NCBI RefSeq assembly: GCF_040412425.1
Contig: NC_089742.1
Coordinates: 72,179,006 to 72,243,005, forward strand
Length of the DNA stretch: 64,000 nt
Direction: 5' to 3'
Source: Macrobrachium rosenbergii
Taxonomy: Eukaryota; Arthropoda; Malacostraca; Decapoda; Palaemonidae
The position numbers and the translations under genes were made by a program. Position 1 is the stretch's first letter. Each line of letters begins with the position of its first letter. The notes beneath the pieces are model-generated. The model had not been told where the DNA came from. It saw nothing but the letters and a program-made list of their open reading frames with translations, and searched no databases. Of this stretch, positions 21,237 to 32,590 are shown one piece after another.

Positions 21237-21440
21237 AAATGATATTTTCATAATAAAATGTAAATTTTTGGAACATACTCACCTGGTCGTTATATATATA
21301 GCTTTAAGTCCCTGACGCCACGCAGAATTTCAAAACTCGCGGTAATCGCCGATCGGGGTAGTCAGGTGAACCACCTGTGCGCTCTACCTGGTGTACCTGA
21401 AACTATTCCAACTATTCTCAGATCTTCCATGCCTCTAGTC
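21237..21440. repeat. inner DIRS left inverted terminal repeat
   Basis: Begins AAATGATATTTTCATAATAA. From TTATATATATAGCTTT (about 21290) onward it is the imperfect complement of 27130-27300, with shared landmarks GTCCCTGACG, GCAGAATTTCAA, TCAGGTGAACCACCTGTGCG and CTCAGATCTTCC. Confidence 0.8.
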
Positions 21441-21502
21441 TCTAGAGGAGGAGGGTGGGAATTAATTATATATAACTGTCAGTGGGCATGTCTGCAAGTA
21501 AA

Positions 21503-21565
21503 TTCTATTTTATTATGAAAATATCATTTAAACATCTAACTTACCTGGTAGTTATATATATATTG
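21503..21565. repeat. inner DIRS internal complementary region
   Basis: 21507-21529 is the exact complement of the outer left end (21237-21259, 23 bases). 21530-21565 (AAACATCTAACTTACCTGG...) is the complement of the outer right end at about 27280-27313. This is the same arrangement as in the outer DIRS element. Confidence 0.85.
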
Positions 21566-22349
21566 ATTGACACCTTGTGTGGAGTGGTCAGAGACAGCCA
21601 ACATCGTTGGAATTTGCTTAAGGGTTAATACAAACCAACTTAAGGTCTCACCTGACGTTAAGGAAGCTGATCACGAACTCCCCATTTTGTCTGTTTTCCT
21701 TAAGAGATCCAGCGATCCACTAGGGGCTGAAGACCTCAGGAGCTGCCAAATCGTGTACCAAATCCTCTATGGGACAAACAACCTATAATACCCTTGTTCC
21801 GGCACCACCAAGGAACAATACTTCATCATTTGACTAAAATTGATGATTGTAAGATCATGTCAATCTTCATACAAACAACCATAAAATTTCAACCATTCCA
21901 AGGCAAGAACAAAGGGGTATTGTTTTATGGATTGGATTAAGGGAAGTTGATCAATGAATCCCTCATTATGTCTGCATTCTTAAGAGATCCAGCGATTCAC
22001 CCAGGGGCTGAAATTTAGGGCTGTCAACCGTGATAACCTCTATGTGACTAGACTCTCCTCTCAATACCTTGTTCCGGGGCTCTAGCCATGAACTTCATCC
22101 CAATGATTGGCGGAAGATCAAGGCCCAGTCTTCACAAACAACCATAAAAATTTCAATTCCAAGCAAGAAAAAGGGTATTGGTTTATGGATTGTAGGGTAT
22201 TCTCTCCCATTACTGGATTAGATGCTATAAACGGGCACATGATAGCAATCTTCGATAATGTCTGGACTTGTTTAGATAGTTAAAAGACTAATACTAACTT
22301 GCGCCCAGAAGGTCGTATTCAAGATACTCTGCAGGACCTGTTCTGTTTA

Positions 22350-22870
22350 AGAGCTAAGAGGCTGCTACTGCCCTGACTCGCAAGGCCTTTACTTTCAGAA
22401 TCTTTGTAGTCCATCTCTCTATTATCTCCATATGTGCTTCTTTTATCAACTGTCTGATAAAATAAAACAGAGCATTCTTTCGACATCTATGCAGAGAGTT
22501 TTTGATCAGAGCAACTAAAGTCTTCTGAATTCTCTTCTTAAGTCTCTTTAACTCTATCTTATGAAGAGCCCAGAGCCCCATCAACACAAGACTCTCTCTC
22601 CCTGTTATTTCCAAGTAGGTTCGAATCTCGAACGCCTGCGCCAGGGTTAGACGCAGTATTCATTTTTTGCAAGGAAGCCTAGAAGGCAGGAGCAGATTGC
22701 CTTGCCTTGCCTAAAATCTATTCTGCTGAGAGCATGGTCTCACTAACCCTTTCGCATGCCAATTGACTAAGAAAATAGTTTTGATGGTGAGGTCCTTAGC
22801 AGATATCCTCTGCAAGGATCTAACCTCCTTCCCATAAGGAACCTCAGGACCACGCCTAGGTTCCATGCTG
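22350..22870 (-). pseudogene. inner DIRS tyrosine recombinase remnant
   Basis: The minus strand has IIERWTTKILKVKALRVRAV near 22354-22430, matching the outer copy's KVKAHKVRAV; the histidine of the H-x-x-R box is leucine here. Further up, minus-strand fragments near 22740-22860 fit the upstream recombinase region (a TMKTLFLV-like phrase is recognisable in broken frames). The protein is inactive by loss of the histidine and by stops. Confidence 0.55.
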
Positions 22871-23005
22871 GTGAGTTCTTTATATACAAATTTAAGGCAG
22901 AAATATTGAAGAGGAATACATGGGTTGTCCTTGCACCATCCTCAAATACCTCCTACTTGGATTGGTATACCTTAATGGTGGATAACCTCTTGATTTTGCG
23001 AGGCG

Positions 23006-23860
23006 CTAGCTGTCTCCTTCAAAACTTCTGGCTCTGTGAGTTTCATAGTCCGAAGGCAAAGCATTAGTAGCGCTAGGGAAGCCTGGGTAATATTTTTCCA
23101 AGTAAGCTTGTTTGAGTAGATCTACCTTCTGAGGTAGGCCATCATGATGTCCACCATCCATTCTAGTACCTCTGTGAACCAATCTCTTGTCGCTCAGTAA
23201 GGGCCACAAGGGTCATTCCGGTCCTCTCATGTGACACAAATTTTTCAGTACCCTGTGTAATATCTTGAAAGAGGAAATGCACACGCCCACGCTGGACCAG
23301 TCTCACCAGGAACGTGTCTATGATATATAGCCCCAGATCTGGTACTGAGAACAGTGTTTCCAGCCTCTTCATGGCGTCAGGCTAAAAGATCTATGCAAGG
23401 ACGCTCCCAAAGTCCTGAAGCAGCGTTTGTTGAGAGGACTTTATTTCCTGCTCAGAATGTCCCGCCTCACATTTTTTTCTCCCTTGAGCAGAGGTTACTA
23501 GTTTTACATTCCTCCTCCTTGCTCAAAGAAAAGGGTTCTCTGTTGTCTCAGTATAGAGACCTGGAGCAGTGCCCCCTTGTTTGCTGGGATGTAGGCCAAC
23601 GCTGCCGTGTTGTCGCTGACTGCACCCTCTTGTTCCTCACTGTGTTCAATCCCTGAGAGCTAGAAGGATTGCAGTTAGTCTCTTTCTAATTGATGTTTAA
23701 CTTCTCCTGCTCTCTGGTCCAGGAGCTCCGAGACTTTATTTTCCTCGTGGTTGCTCCCCCATACTGAGTCCGGGACGCGGCCGTGGATAACAACACTGAG
23801 TCTGGGTTCCTCTAATACAGAGAAGGGACCTCCTGAGCTTGGACGGACGCCCACCACTAT
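23006..23860 (-). pseudogene. inner DIRS RNase H region
   Basis: The minus strand reads LGGLL-like sequence and EEPRLSVVIHGRVPDSVW at 23675-23857, VSDNTAALAYI near 23600 (RNase H motif with the catalytic aspartate), then HFLFQDITQGTEKFVSHERT and a segment matching the MTLVAL sequence that follows RNase H in DIRS pol (23163-23372). Order and spacing match the outer DIRS element. The frames shift at least three times. Confidence 0.6.
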
Positions 23861-24229
23861 AAATACGGTCTTATCGGGTTCCGAAATGGGGATGCACTTG
23901 GTCTCAGTTCTATTTCCTTGTCCCAGTTCCGATTTAGATGAAACTGTAACGGTATAGAATTAACCTCAAATGAGACAAACTGTTCCAGCGAGAAAGGTTC
24001 CCTGGCAGACTCACTCATTCCTCATACATGACCATTCTTTTATAAAAGTTCTGAAATTTTCAAAGCTTGTCCTGTCTTTGGCCAGTGAAAGCCCAAATTC
24101 CTGACTCTGAATCTTCATCCTAAGGTATAGAACTCTGGGATGGATCAGCTGAGATTTCTATTTGCTTATCAGTAGACTTAATTCTTTGTTAGACGCTGAT
24201 GCCAGTGCATTCATGCCCTGAGCTAACCC

Positions 24230-26140
24230 ACGCCTGGTTTCCAATATCTTGAAGCCCGACGTCCTGACGCCCAATGCCCGACGCTGACGCCTTGGGTTCA
24301 TTGACGCTTGTCATGGTGTTTCACCTCAGATGCTTAATGCCACTGCATCCAGCTGCCTAGAGTTTCATTCATCACGCTCACGCTTTAAACTTCTGACGCC
24401 TAGCTTTAGTCGGATGTCTACTATCCTTCTTCTCTTTGCCTGGTTGTTACCTTGCACCAGGAAGACAAAGTCTGCTACATATTTTGTATTAAAGTTATAT
24501 GCGCGGGCTCTGCTGGGGACAGGCTGGGGAAGCCTCAATCACGGCAATTATTTCCTCCTCATCGCCAAGAACACCAGGAGGGGTTCAGACGAGTACCAAT
24601 CCGAAGGAGGAAGAGGAGGATGCAATGAAGCAGCACAGTGTCCGCCACGCCTTGCAGCCTGGTATCCTAACTGAACAGAACTGTCTACGCTTGTTCTTAG
24701 TAGGAGAGCTACCTGGGGCTGGAAGGAAGAGCCTGGGCTGCTCCAGTGGCTACAACTGCAGTCTATGGAAGTTCCATCATGACGTCCCTCAACACAGGTA
24801 ACTTACTTTGAGAGGTCTCGCCCAGAGCCAGACGTCAGCCCTGGGTCTGTTTAGCCAAAACAGAGAGACCGAAACTAGAAAACCTTTTCCGTGGACGAAC
24901 TTCTTGAAAATTCTGGAGTTCAGGTGGTGGGGATGAAAATACTTACCTGGAGGTCCAATGAGGCTATCCAGTCATGCTGTCTGACCGCTGCTAGAAAATC
25001 AATTTTGTCGCTTCCATAGCGACCTTGTTTATTGCACAAAAAGTTGGAGTGCAACTCGCTTAGCACTGGTCTCTAACACCCCAAGCATTTGGGGATTAGG
25101 AACAACCGAATGTAGAATCCTGGGAATTCGGATCCTGAACTCTCTTGTCTGATCTCCTTTGCAAACATCATAGACACTTGCTGCTGTAAAACCTTTGCCT
25201 TGGTTCCTGTCGTTGCATTTGCTAAGAAAGGTCGAATCTGTCTGGTTACCAGAGGGGCCTACCAGGCTGGACAGTCTGCCTTGCACTGCAGAGTCTGCAG
25301 GAGAAGAAAGGCAGGTCCTCCTTCCCTGTAGAGCCTCTTTCTCTTGCCATTCATCTACCCGCCCAGAGGAACCTCTATCAGAGGTCAATATTTAAAAGAG
25401 CTGAGATACCTGAACACAGGAAACCCCAGCCCACTCTTTTAGCGATGCAAAGTCATAGGCAGGACTTTTCTTGCTGTTTTAGATATTAAATCTTAACACG
25501 TGGTTTTCAAATAAAGATGAAAGGCCCTTTCTTTCCAGGATTCCTGCTGGAGTAGGTGCAGTTGATTCATTGAACTATCTCCCAGTCCTTTATCCATACA
25601 CTACATCAGATATATGAGTTCTTCGTGTCAGTCAGAAGTTGAATAATTCCATCTCTCTCCTTCCTAAATCTCCAACCCTTTGAGGGGGTGGTTCAATTCT
25701 GATATCGACCAACAACTCTGCTTTCCCCATGGCCACCTGACGAGAAGAGTCACAAGATTCTAGAAGGTTCCGGGAAGGGCAGGCATTTCGAGGCCGAACT
25801 ATCCTCCAGTTTGATACTAAAACACTAGACCTTGAGTCAGTTTGGTTGGAGGAAAAACAAAGGCTGTCTTTCATTGCTTCTCCTTCGAAAAGTATCCATT
25901 CTTCAGAATGTTGCCTCTCTTAGACGCTTCACCAGAGTAAATTCTGAGAAGCAGTCAGGATAAATTTCTGGAAAAAATTTTCCAGTAAATAGCTTCATAA
26001 GCCTTTTCAAGTCTGATAGCTGATGGCCTTTATATTGTCTTCTGCCAGAAATCTCTACAATAGGATTCACAGGAGAATGCGAGATATTATCATTTTCTTC
26101 TTCCGCTTCAAGACGGAAGTAGCGTATGTCTTTCAAAATA
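24230..26140 (-). pseudogene. inner DIRS gag-like region (low confidence)
   Basis: Minus-strand open stretches at 25029-25388, 25632-25874 and 25903-26136 have the composition and phrases of DIRS gag C-terminal regions (for example RLMKLFTGKFFPEIYPDCFS and DLGRREMELFNF). Nothing here is diagnostic on its own; position between the GC-rich repeat and the RNase H supports the call. The RT expected between gag and RNase H (about 23.9-25.0 kb) was not recognised. Confidence 0.35.
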
Positions 26141-26144
26141 TCAT

Positions 26145-26415
26145 CTTGACGCCTGGCGCCCTGGCTGCCCAGTCTCTTGACGCCCTGGTGTGTTAAGGCC
26201 CATTTTCTTGAAGCTTAATGTCTTGGCGCTCAGGGGCTTCATGACGCCTGACGCCCTGGGCGCCTAACTCGGACACTTGGACGCCCTGGCGCTCCCGCTT
26301 CTACGCCTGACGCCCTGGCGCCCAGCTCGACGCCGACGCCCTGGCGCCCAGCTTCTCGACGCCGGGACGCCCCGGCGCCCAGCCGACACTCGACGCCCTG
26401 GCGCCCATACTTCTA
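26145..26415. repeat. GC-rich minisatellite, about 18-bp unit
   Basis: Diverged units around GACGCCCTGGCGCCCAGC repeat more than ten times, a GC island in an AT-rich window. The unit length is a multiple of three, and the block lies where gag would be read on the minus strand. Related GACGCC-rich sequence recurs near 24240-24420. Confidence 0.7.
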
Positions 26416-27129
26416 ACTTTCGCTGTCCTGTCAAACCTAGAGGTTACTTGAGAACTGTCAGCTTCGTGCGCGACATCGGGTCAAAGCTTCCTCCGGTTGA
26501 CGCATTGCTGCCAATGGACGAAAAACACTTTAACCTTGCCTTCCTATGGCGAGGGTGAGCTCCTGGGAACGTCAACAGCACGCCGAGGATCGACTGCTCG
26601 GTAGCTAAAGCCTCTTGCCTCCTTCCTGCCTGTCGCACTTTCCTTCTCACAGGGTTGGTGAGCTGCAAAGAGGTCTAGGACTAGGAGCACAACAGACCGA
26701 GCGGCCCACCCTCCACTGCACTCTGCACTCCAACAACATTAACACTCCTGTATTTTTAGATCTCTTATTATCGATCACATATTATCCCTGTCTTCTGGAG
26801 AGGATTTTACTCAAGGGGCCAGGCTGAATGGCAGCCAACAAATCATTAAGTATTGGTCCTTTACCTGTTTCAGTAGGGGGTTCTAGAAGAGTGAGAAATA
26901 GTACTCTTGGTTCTTCTGAGCCGGTCTTTCATTCCTGCTCTTCAGACATACTATGGGGATCCAAGGAGACTTTTTTAGTACGCTTGCATCCCCACACACA
27001 CATTTTCACACTGATGAAGTCAGATATGTTATAAGAAAATCCAAAAGCGAACGTTTAAAGCCAAGCCAAAGTGTGTACTTCCACCAAAATAAGTTGCGAA
27101 AACACAGGCCACGAGCCGAAATTCCATCG

Positions 27130-27313
27130 ATGTTACCGACACAGCGGCAGGAAGATCTGGAGGAATAGTTGAATGGTTCCAGGTACCTGGGTAGAGGGCG
27201 CACAGGTAGTTCACCTGATTCACCGGGACGCTTACTGCTTAGTTCTTGAAATTCTGCCGTGACGGCCAGGGACTAAGCTATATATATAACTACTCAGGTA
27301 AGTTAGATGTTTA
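27130..27313. repeat. inner DIRS right inverted terminal repeat
   Basis: Imperfect complement of 21280-21440. It ends TATATATATAACTACTCAGG and then TAAGTTAGATGTTTA. The Gypsy reading frame (minus-strand NGFPKVAEVLIL) resumes directly beyond it. Confidence 0.8.
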
Positions 27314-27362
27314 CAGCTATACTACAGAATTAATACCTCAGCTACTTTAGGAAACCCATTTT

Positions 27363-27999
27363 TCAAGATTCTCTTACTTGAAACAACAGAGTATCTTTCT
27401 CCGTGCATTCTTTTATTACATCAAAATCAAGAGATTTATTATTATTCAGAATGTTTATCAAATTGACATATTCACCTGGTACCTGAAAATCAGAATCATC
27501 CCAATTTAATGGTAATATACTAAGGGCATTGGCAACAACAGTATTGTTCTCACCTTTAATGTGTTCTATCTTAAACTTGAAAGCTGTGAAAAATAATGGC
27601 CACCTCTGAATTTGAGCATTTGCCATTTGTGGAATACAGTACTCTTACAAGGATTAAACAGATGAACTAGAGGCTTATGGTCTGTCCTTAAGATAAACTT
27701 CTTACCCAAAAGAAAATCAGAGTGCTTCTTTATCTATTTGAGAATAATTACACTCAGATTTTGACAGTTTTCTACTTTTAAATGCAATAGTGAATATTTT
27801 ACCCTTCAATTCTTGTTTCAAAAACAGCCCCAACTCCTATTGGACTTGCATCCACTTCCAATATCAACGTAGCCTCAGTATTAAAATTTTCTAGAATATT
27901 TGCTCGAGCCAAAGCTTCCTTAATAGCATTAAAAGCTTGATCATGAACAGCTGACCAATGAAACTTGACATTTTTCTGTGTTAGGTTATACATGGACAT
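27363..27999 (-). pseudogene. Gypsy RNase H
   Basis: The minus strand shows KNVKFHWSAVHDQAFNAIKE (the linker before RNase H), TLILEVDASPIGVGAVF (catalytic D in the DASxxGxGAVL motif), then, after a broken frame, LGKKFILRTDHKPLVHLF and the MANAQIQRWPLFFTAFKFKI motif with GENNTVVANALSILP. Normally the last reads ADALSR; here A-N-A-L replaces it, so a catalytic aspartate may be lost. Confidence 0.8.
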
Positions 28000-28034
28000 A
28001 AAATTGAACTGAATTGTGGTACAAACCTATTGTA

Positions 28035-28780
28035 TTAAGTACATAATTCTAAAAATGATTTAAGAGACAATACAGAATTTGGAGTAGGAGCTTCTAGAAT
28101 GGATTGAATTTTCTTGGGATCTGGCCTAATGCCTTCACGACTCAATACATATCCTAAATAAGGGACTTCTCTTGCACTAATTTGGCATTTACTCTTGTTT
28201 AACTTAACATTTCTTTTCTGCAATATAGATAAGACTTGAGCTAACCTTTTGTCATGCTCCTCCTGGTTATCACCTACAATAATTATGTCACCTAAAAATA
28301 CTTGCACCCCTTCAACATTTGCTGATAACTCAGTAATAAACCTCTGGAATATACCTGGTGCAGACAACAACCCAAATGTCAATGTGTGAAATTTATATAA
28401 CCCAAGGTGAGTATTCAAAACCAAATATTTCTGCGAGTCTTTACTCACTGACAACTGTAGATAAGCATTTTTTAGATCTAACTTTGATATATATTGACAA
28501 GGACCCAAATTTGCCAAAATATCCTCTAATTTAGGTAAAGGAAATGTACTGACATTGGTTTGTGTATTTAAATATTTGAAATCTACACATACTCTTACAT
28601 CACCAGATGTCTCAACTACTGGTACAATTGGACTTGCCCAGTCTCCAGCATACTCTACTTCATTAATGATTTTTTTAATTCTTTCAACAACTTTTCAATT
28701 TTACACTTATAATGAAATGGTACAGAATGGGCTGTGAAATATTTGGGTGCTGCATTTTATTTTAATTGCAAATTACTCTC
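28035..28780 (-). pseudogene. Gypsy reverse transcriptase with a mutated catalytic box
   Basis: A 160-codon open block on the minus strand (28035-28517) holds the classical order: YISKLDLKNAYLQLSVS (first catalytic D), FHTLTFGLLSAPGIFQRF, then VFLGDIIIVGDNQEEHDKRL, LNKSKCQISAREVPYLGYVL. The RT box, normally YxDD, reads FLGD (28272-28305), so the first of the paired aspartates is a glycine. An upstream part (to about 28780) has the PVVETSGDV-like and RVCVDFKYLN-like motifs in another frame. The enzyme would be inactive. Confidence 0.85.
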
Positions 28781-28856
28781 AGCAATTTTGCCATTAACTG
28801 CCACATCACACACTACTTTTCCATATACTTTTATTTCTAACTTATCATAATTAAAT

Positions 28857-29105
28857 AACTGCTTCTTTGAGGGAGATGGGGACAACTGTAGCTTTACTAC
28901 ATCCCTCTTAGAAATAGTGAAGCACCACTTCTGGTATCCAACTGCTTCTTTGAGGGAGATGGGGACAACTGTAGCTTTACTACATCCCTCTTAGAAATAG
29001 TGAAGCACCACTTCTGGTATCCAACTGCTTCTTTGAGGGAGATGGAGACAGCTGTAGCATTTACTACATCCCTCTTAGAAATAGTGAAGCACCACTTCCG
29101 ATATC
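28857..29105. repeat. 83-bp tandem triplication in the Gypsy protease-RT linker
   Basis: Three units start at AACTGCTTCTTTGAGGG (28857, 28940 and 29023). The first two are practically identical; the third has small changes. As 83 is not a multiple of three, the triplication breaks the pol frame. Confidence 0.9.
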
Positions 29106-29260
29106 CAACTCAAACTCAATGGGAGCACCATTCAACTTCACTTCCCAATGGGGCGTATCCTCATTATTGAGAGATTCAACACAGTTCAAATTAGTTTCAA
29201 AAAGCTTACACAAATTTATAAGTGTGAGAAACTTTCAACTTCACTAGGTACAGCTGCCTC
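29090..29260 (-). pseudogene. Gypsy protease remnant
   Basis: The minus strand gives PHWEVKLNGAPIEFELDIGS, the start of an aspartic protease with D-x-G as DIG (usual form DTG), directly upstream of the triplication. The rest of the domain is scattered by the repeat. Confidence 0.55.
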
Positions 29261-29284
29261 ATTAAGAGAATGAACTTTTGAACC

Positions 29285-29905
29285 CTTCCCCTTCTTAAGA
29301 AGACACACTGAGCTTACATGACCTGTTTTGCCACAACTATAACAGGTAGCATCCTTATATCTGCATTTATCTGCCCGACGCACCCAACGATTACTGCGTC
29401 CACAGTAGAAACACTACTGGGCATTTTACCTGAGTGACTCTTGGGTTTATTCTTAGCACTAGAACTAAAATTTTTGGGAATTCCTGCCTTAACTTTATTC
29501 ACTGTGCTATTCTCAGCAGAACCATTCAGAGTGGAAGCAGACTTACATTCCGTTACATAAGCTGTCTCCAAATTTGTAACATTTGCCAGTAAATCCCCAG
29601 AAGATAGTGTCATAAAATTAAAAGAATCGGCTAATAGTACCTTGAAATAAACTTCTTGGTCTATTCCAACCAATAATTGTTCTTTCAAACGTCGGTTGAA
29701 TTCTGTTCCAAATTCACACTGCTGGGCTAACTGTTTTAATTCAGCATAATACCCCTTAACTGTCTCATTCCCCTTCTTTTTTCTCTGCAAAAAATCACAT
29801 AAAGCTCTACGATAACTAGGCTTAGTAATAAAATGAAACTTTAAAACTTGTCACTAATTCATCAAAAGGTACAGCAGAAGTAAGTGCTGTGGCAAGCAAT
29901 GAAAA
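29285..29905 (-). pseudogene. Gypsy gag, C-terminal part with zinc knuckle
   Basis: A 158-codon open block (29314-29790, minus) has KGYYAELKQLAQQCEFGTEF and LKEQLLVGIDQEVYFKVLLA, the retrotransposon-gag domain. It ends, after a frameshift, in CYSCGKTGHVSSVC, a perfect C-x2-C-x4-H-x4-C zinc knuckle (near 29310-29350). Upstream the reading goes on as PFDELVTSFK to about 29930, where the TIR element starts. Confidence 0.8.
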
Positions 29906-30169
29906 AGAGGCCTTAAAAAGGGAGTAACCCAAACCTGAGGTATAACAAAACCAAACCTGCTGCAATTTGTAGCCACATATGTCTGCTTCAAGAAATGGTA
30001 TGGTGTAGTTTCAGGAAAGTGTTACATACTATATTTTTTGGCATGTTTCCAGAGCACCCCTACTCCCCTGTTAGGTGCATGATGATAAGTGTCGTTTGTA
30101 GTGGAGCATTATGTAAGAGCAGCGTTTTAAATATATTTACTAATGGCAGGTGACATTCTAATAAATATA

Positions 30170-31644
30170 CAGGTTGACCATCACTAATCCAGCAATCAGT
30201 AGTCTGGAACAATCAGTAATCCGGCACAAATTTCGGCTAGAGTAATTTCTAATGTTTCCGCACTAATTTTCAAATTTCCCGGGTCGCTGCGCTAACTCGC
30301 TCGCCAGCCACTTTCATTTGGTGGCGCAGTGTGCTGCATCAACAAACTGGTAGCCTAGCCTACATTATACTGAACTCTATTCACATATTAACAGTATTAT
30401 ACAAACATCAACATAAAAAATGTGCATCTTTTTCATGGATCTTTTAAAAAGTTATGCTTTACTACATTGTATCCAATTGCGTATATTCTCATATTGCTTT
30501 TGTATTATAAATTGCAATCAATGTTTTGTTTTGGGAATCGATATCGCCACATTTAACCAAGTTCAAAGCGCTTTTCTTGCTTCTAGTTAGCGTAAATGAA
30601 TATGGATAGTTTATTTATTTGGGACAAGGATATTTTTCGTTATACGAAGTGTTTTTAAGTCGAAATATAACTTAAATAGGTCTCGTTGTAAAATTAATTT
30701 AGCTATTTTTCGTTAATATATGGCGTTTGCGGGAATCATGGCTGGCGCTTTTGGGGGCATGTTTGTTTTTTTTAGTAAAAAAATCAAGATTCCGTTTGCT
30801 ATTTTCTCTTGATTTCATCATAATACCAGCTTTACGTATTTATCTTTTATCGGCGTGAAAACAGTAGTAATTTGTATTCTTTCATGCCCAGTAGTTTTGA
30901 TTAAAATACATTCTCTCCAGTTTTATTTACGGTCGAGTTTCATCCATGTTGGCGATGCACGATAATTTACAGTCATTCGCAGCTTGAATATTGTTTTCTC
31001 AGCTTCAGCTACAATTTGCAACTTAAAGTTACTGTAGCAGTATATTTCCCTGCCGATCTTTTCTCCAAAGCGAACAAGGGTATAGTGTAAAAAATATATC
31101 AGTCCTACTGTACAGTACTTAACGTCATTTGTAACATAACTACAGTAATTGTGTGTTACCGTACGATGGTTGAAATACAAGCACAACAGTAGTTATCCGA
31201 TACGATTATTAGCAGAACAAGTTTCCCGTCCGGTTGTTTATGGCTGTACGCATTTACGCAAGAGTATAACATTACTAACAATACTTTTATCATTCTCTTT
31301 TACTTTTTTAACTAGCAGATGGAATAAAGAGATGGAGGAAAAGAAGTTGGTCTATTGTAAGTTGGTCTCCCTTGCTGCCTGCGCAAAATCTAAAAATATT
31401 TCCTAAATATTTTCGTATCGGTATTAATTGCTAACCCCATCGTAAACTCGAAATATCGTAACTCAAGCACTACCTGTATTTGATAATTGTCTTTTCTTTA
31501 TTAACCAACTTGTACTGATTTTTGGGATATTTTAATTCTAGGATGAGGTGCTTAGCTACTGTGTTTTGTGTATTCTAGCCTAATAAATGGCTAATCCGGC
31601 ACCCTCTAGGTCCCAATGATGCCAGATTAGTGATGGTCAACCTG
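30170..31644. mobile_element. pogo/Tigger-like TIR element, non-autonomous
   Basis: The terminal inverted repeats start CAGGTTGACCATCACTAATC at 30170, with the exact complement GATTAGTGATGGTCAACCTG ending at 31644, flanked by TA on both sides (30168-30169 and 31645-31646). CAG-starting TIRs with TA duplication fit the pogo/Tigger group of Tc1/mariner. No transposase was recognised in its 1.47 kb, so it is probably non-autonomous. Confidence 0.7.
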
Positions 31645-31980
31645 TATTTACTAATGGCAGGTAACATTCTATTTATTTAATGTACATAAGTATAAATATT
31701 AATGTATAATATACAGTATATACAAATTACTATTATAGGTCAAAATGACCTAGATATGCTCATACTATGGGGCTGGATGGTACCTCCCAGATGATGTTAT
31801 AATTATAAGGTCATAGGATATGCATAGCAATTGTTTATGTAAGTGAGCCAATAAGTTTGTTTAACTATTAGTTTATATATTATATACAGCATTATTCCTC
31901 ATAGAAAACATGTTAGGGACTAAATTAGACTGGATGACCCCAAGTCTGCACAGTATGCACTAGTAACACTACTGCCCTTG

Positions 31981-32287
31981 TTCTGACCAGCACCAAGTTC
32001 TTCACTGGATGGGTCAATATCGTACTCGCCTAGCACTCTCCTAGGCCCGCGTTCGATTCTCTGGCTGGCCAGTGAAGGATTAGAGGAATTTATTTCTGGT
32101 GACAGAAATTCATTTCTCAGTATAATGTGATTCCGATTCCACAATAAGCTGTAGGTCCCGTTGCTAGGTAACCAACTGGTTCTTAGCCACGTAAAATAAG
32201 TCTAATCCTTCGGGCCAGCCCTAGCAGAGCTGTTAATCAGTTCTGTGGTCTGGTTAAACTAAGGTATACTTAACTTCTGACCAGCAC
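31981..32287 (+). mobile_element. tRNA-derived SINE with perfect target duplication
   Basis: The element (31994-32274) is bounded by TTCTGACCAGCAC on both sides (31981-31993 and 32275-32287), a 13-bp target duplication. The head (32000-32077) folds like a tRNA: acceptor CTTCACTGG/CCAGTGAAG, an anticodon-like hairpin GCCTAG-CACTCTC-CTAGGC, and a B-box-like GCGTTCGATTC. The body includes CTTAGCCACGTAAAATAAG and CCTTCGGGCCAGCCCTAG, a segment that recurs at 53.46 kb. Pol III transcription from the internal box and LINE-mediated insertion would be expected. Confidence 0.85.
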
Positions 32288-32590
32288 TAATTTGGTAAGA
32301 TCAGTGTCTAGCCCTAATCACCACAGTTTCACAGATTGGCCTGCATACTATGTCGCTCCTTCATTTTTGGCATGGACCTTTTGAGGTACCATGCCCATAC
32401 TATGGACTTAAAAGGACTTAATTACTGTAATTCAGCTAATTAGATCACTAAATGGTATGTACTCTTTTTTATTTTTCCATTTAGTTTATTTGTTATTACA
32501 AATACAAACTTTGCACATAATTATAAATATATCCTTGTCGACACCTGTGTGGATATTGAAATTTTTTCTCAAATAATTCCAGGATAAAAC

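Larger units (their letters stand above)
21237..27313 (-). mobile_element. inner DIRS-like retrotransposon inserted in the Gypsy pol
   Basis: About 6.08 kb with imperfect inverted terminal repeats (21237-21440 and about 27130-27313) and an internal complementary region at 21503-21565 fusing the complements of both outer ends. Minus-strand coding remnants run gag-like, RNase H, recombinase from right to left. It separates the Gypsy RNase H (27.36 kb) from its integrase (21.2 kb). Its family differs from the outer DIRS: the terminal sequence here has TTATATATATAGCTT and CTGACGCCACG. Stops and frameshifts are frequent, and the RT was not found. Confidence 0.8.

Noticed and set aside
26277..26558. 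Plus-strand frame rich in R, P and A over the GC island
   Set aside because: A by-product of the 18-bp GC-rich minisatellite.
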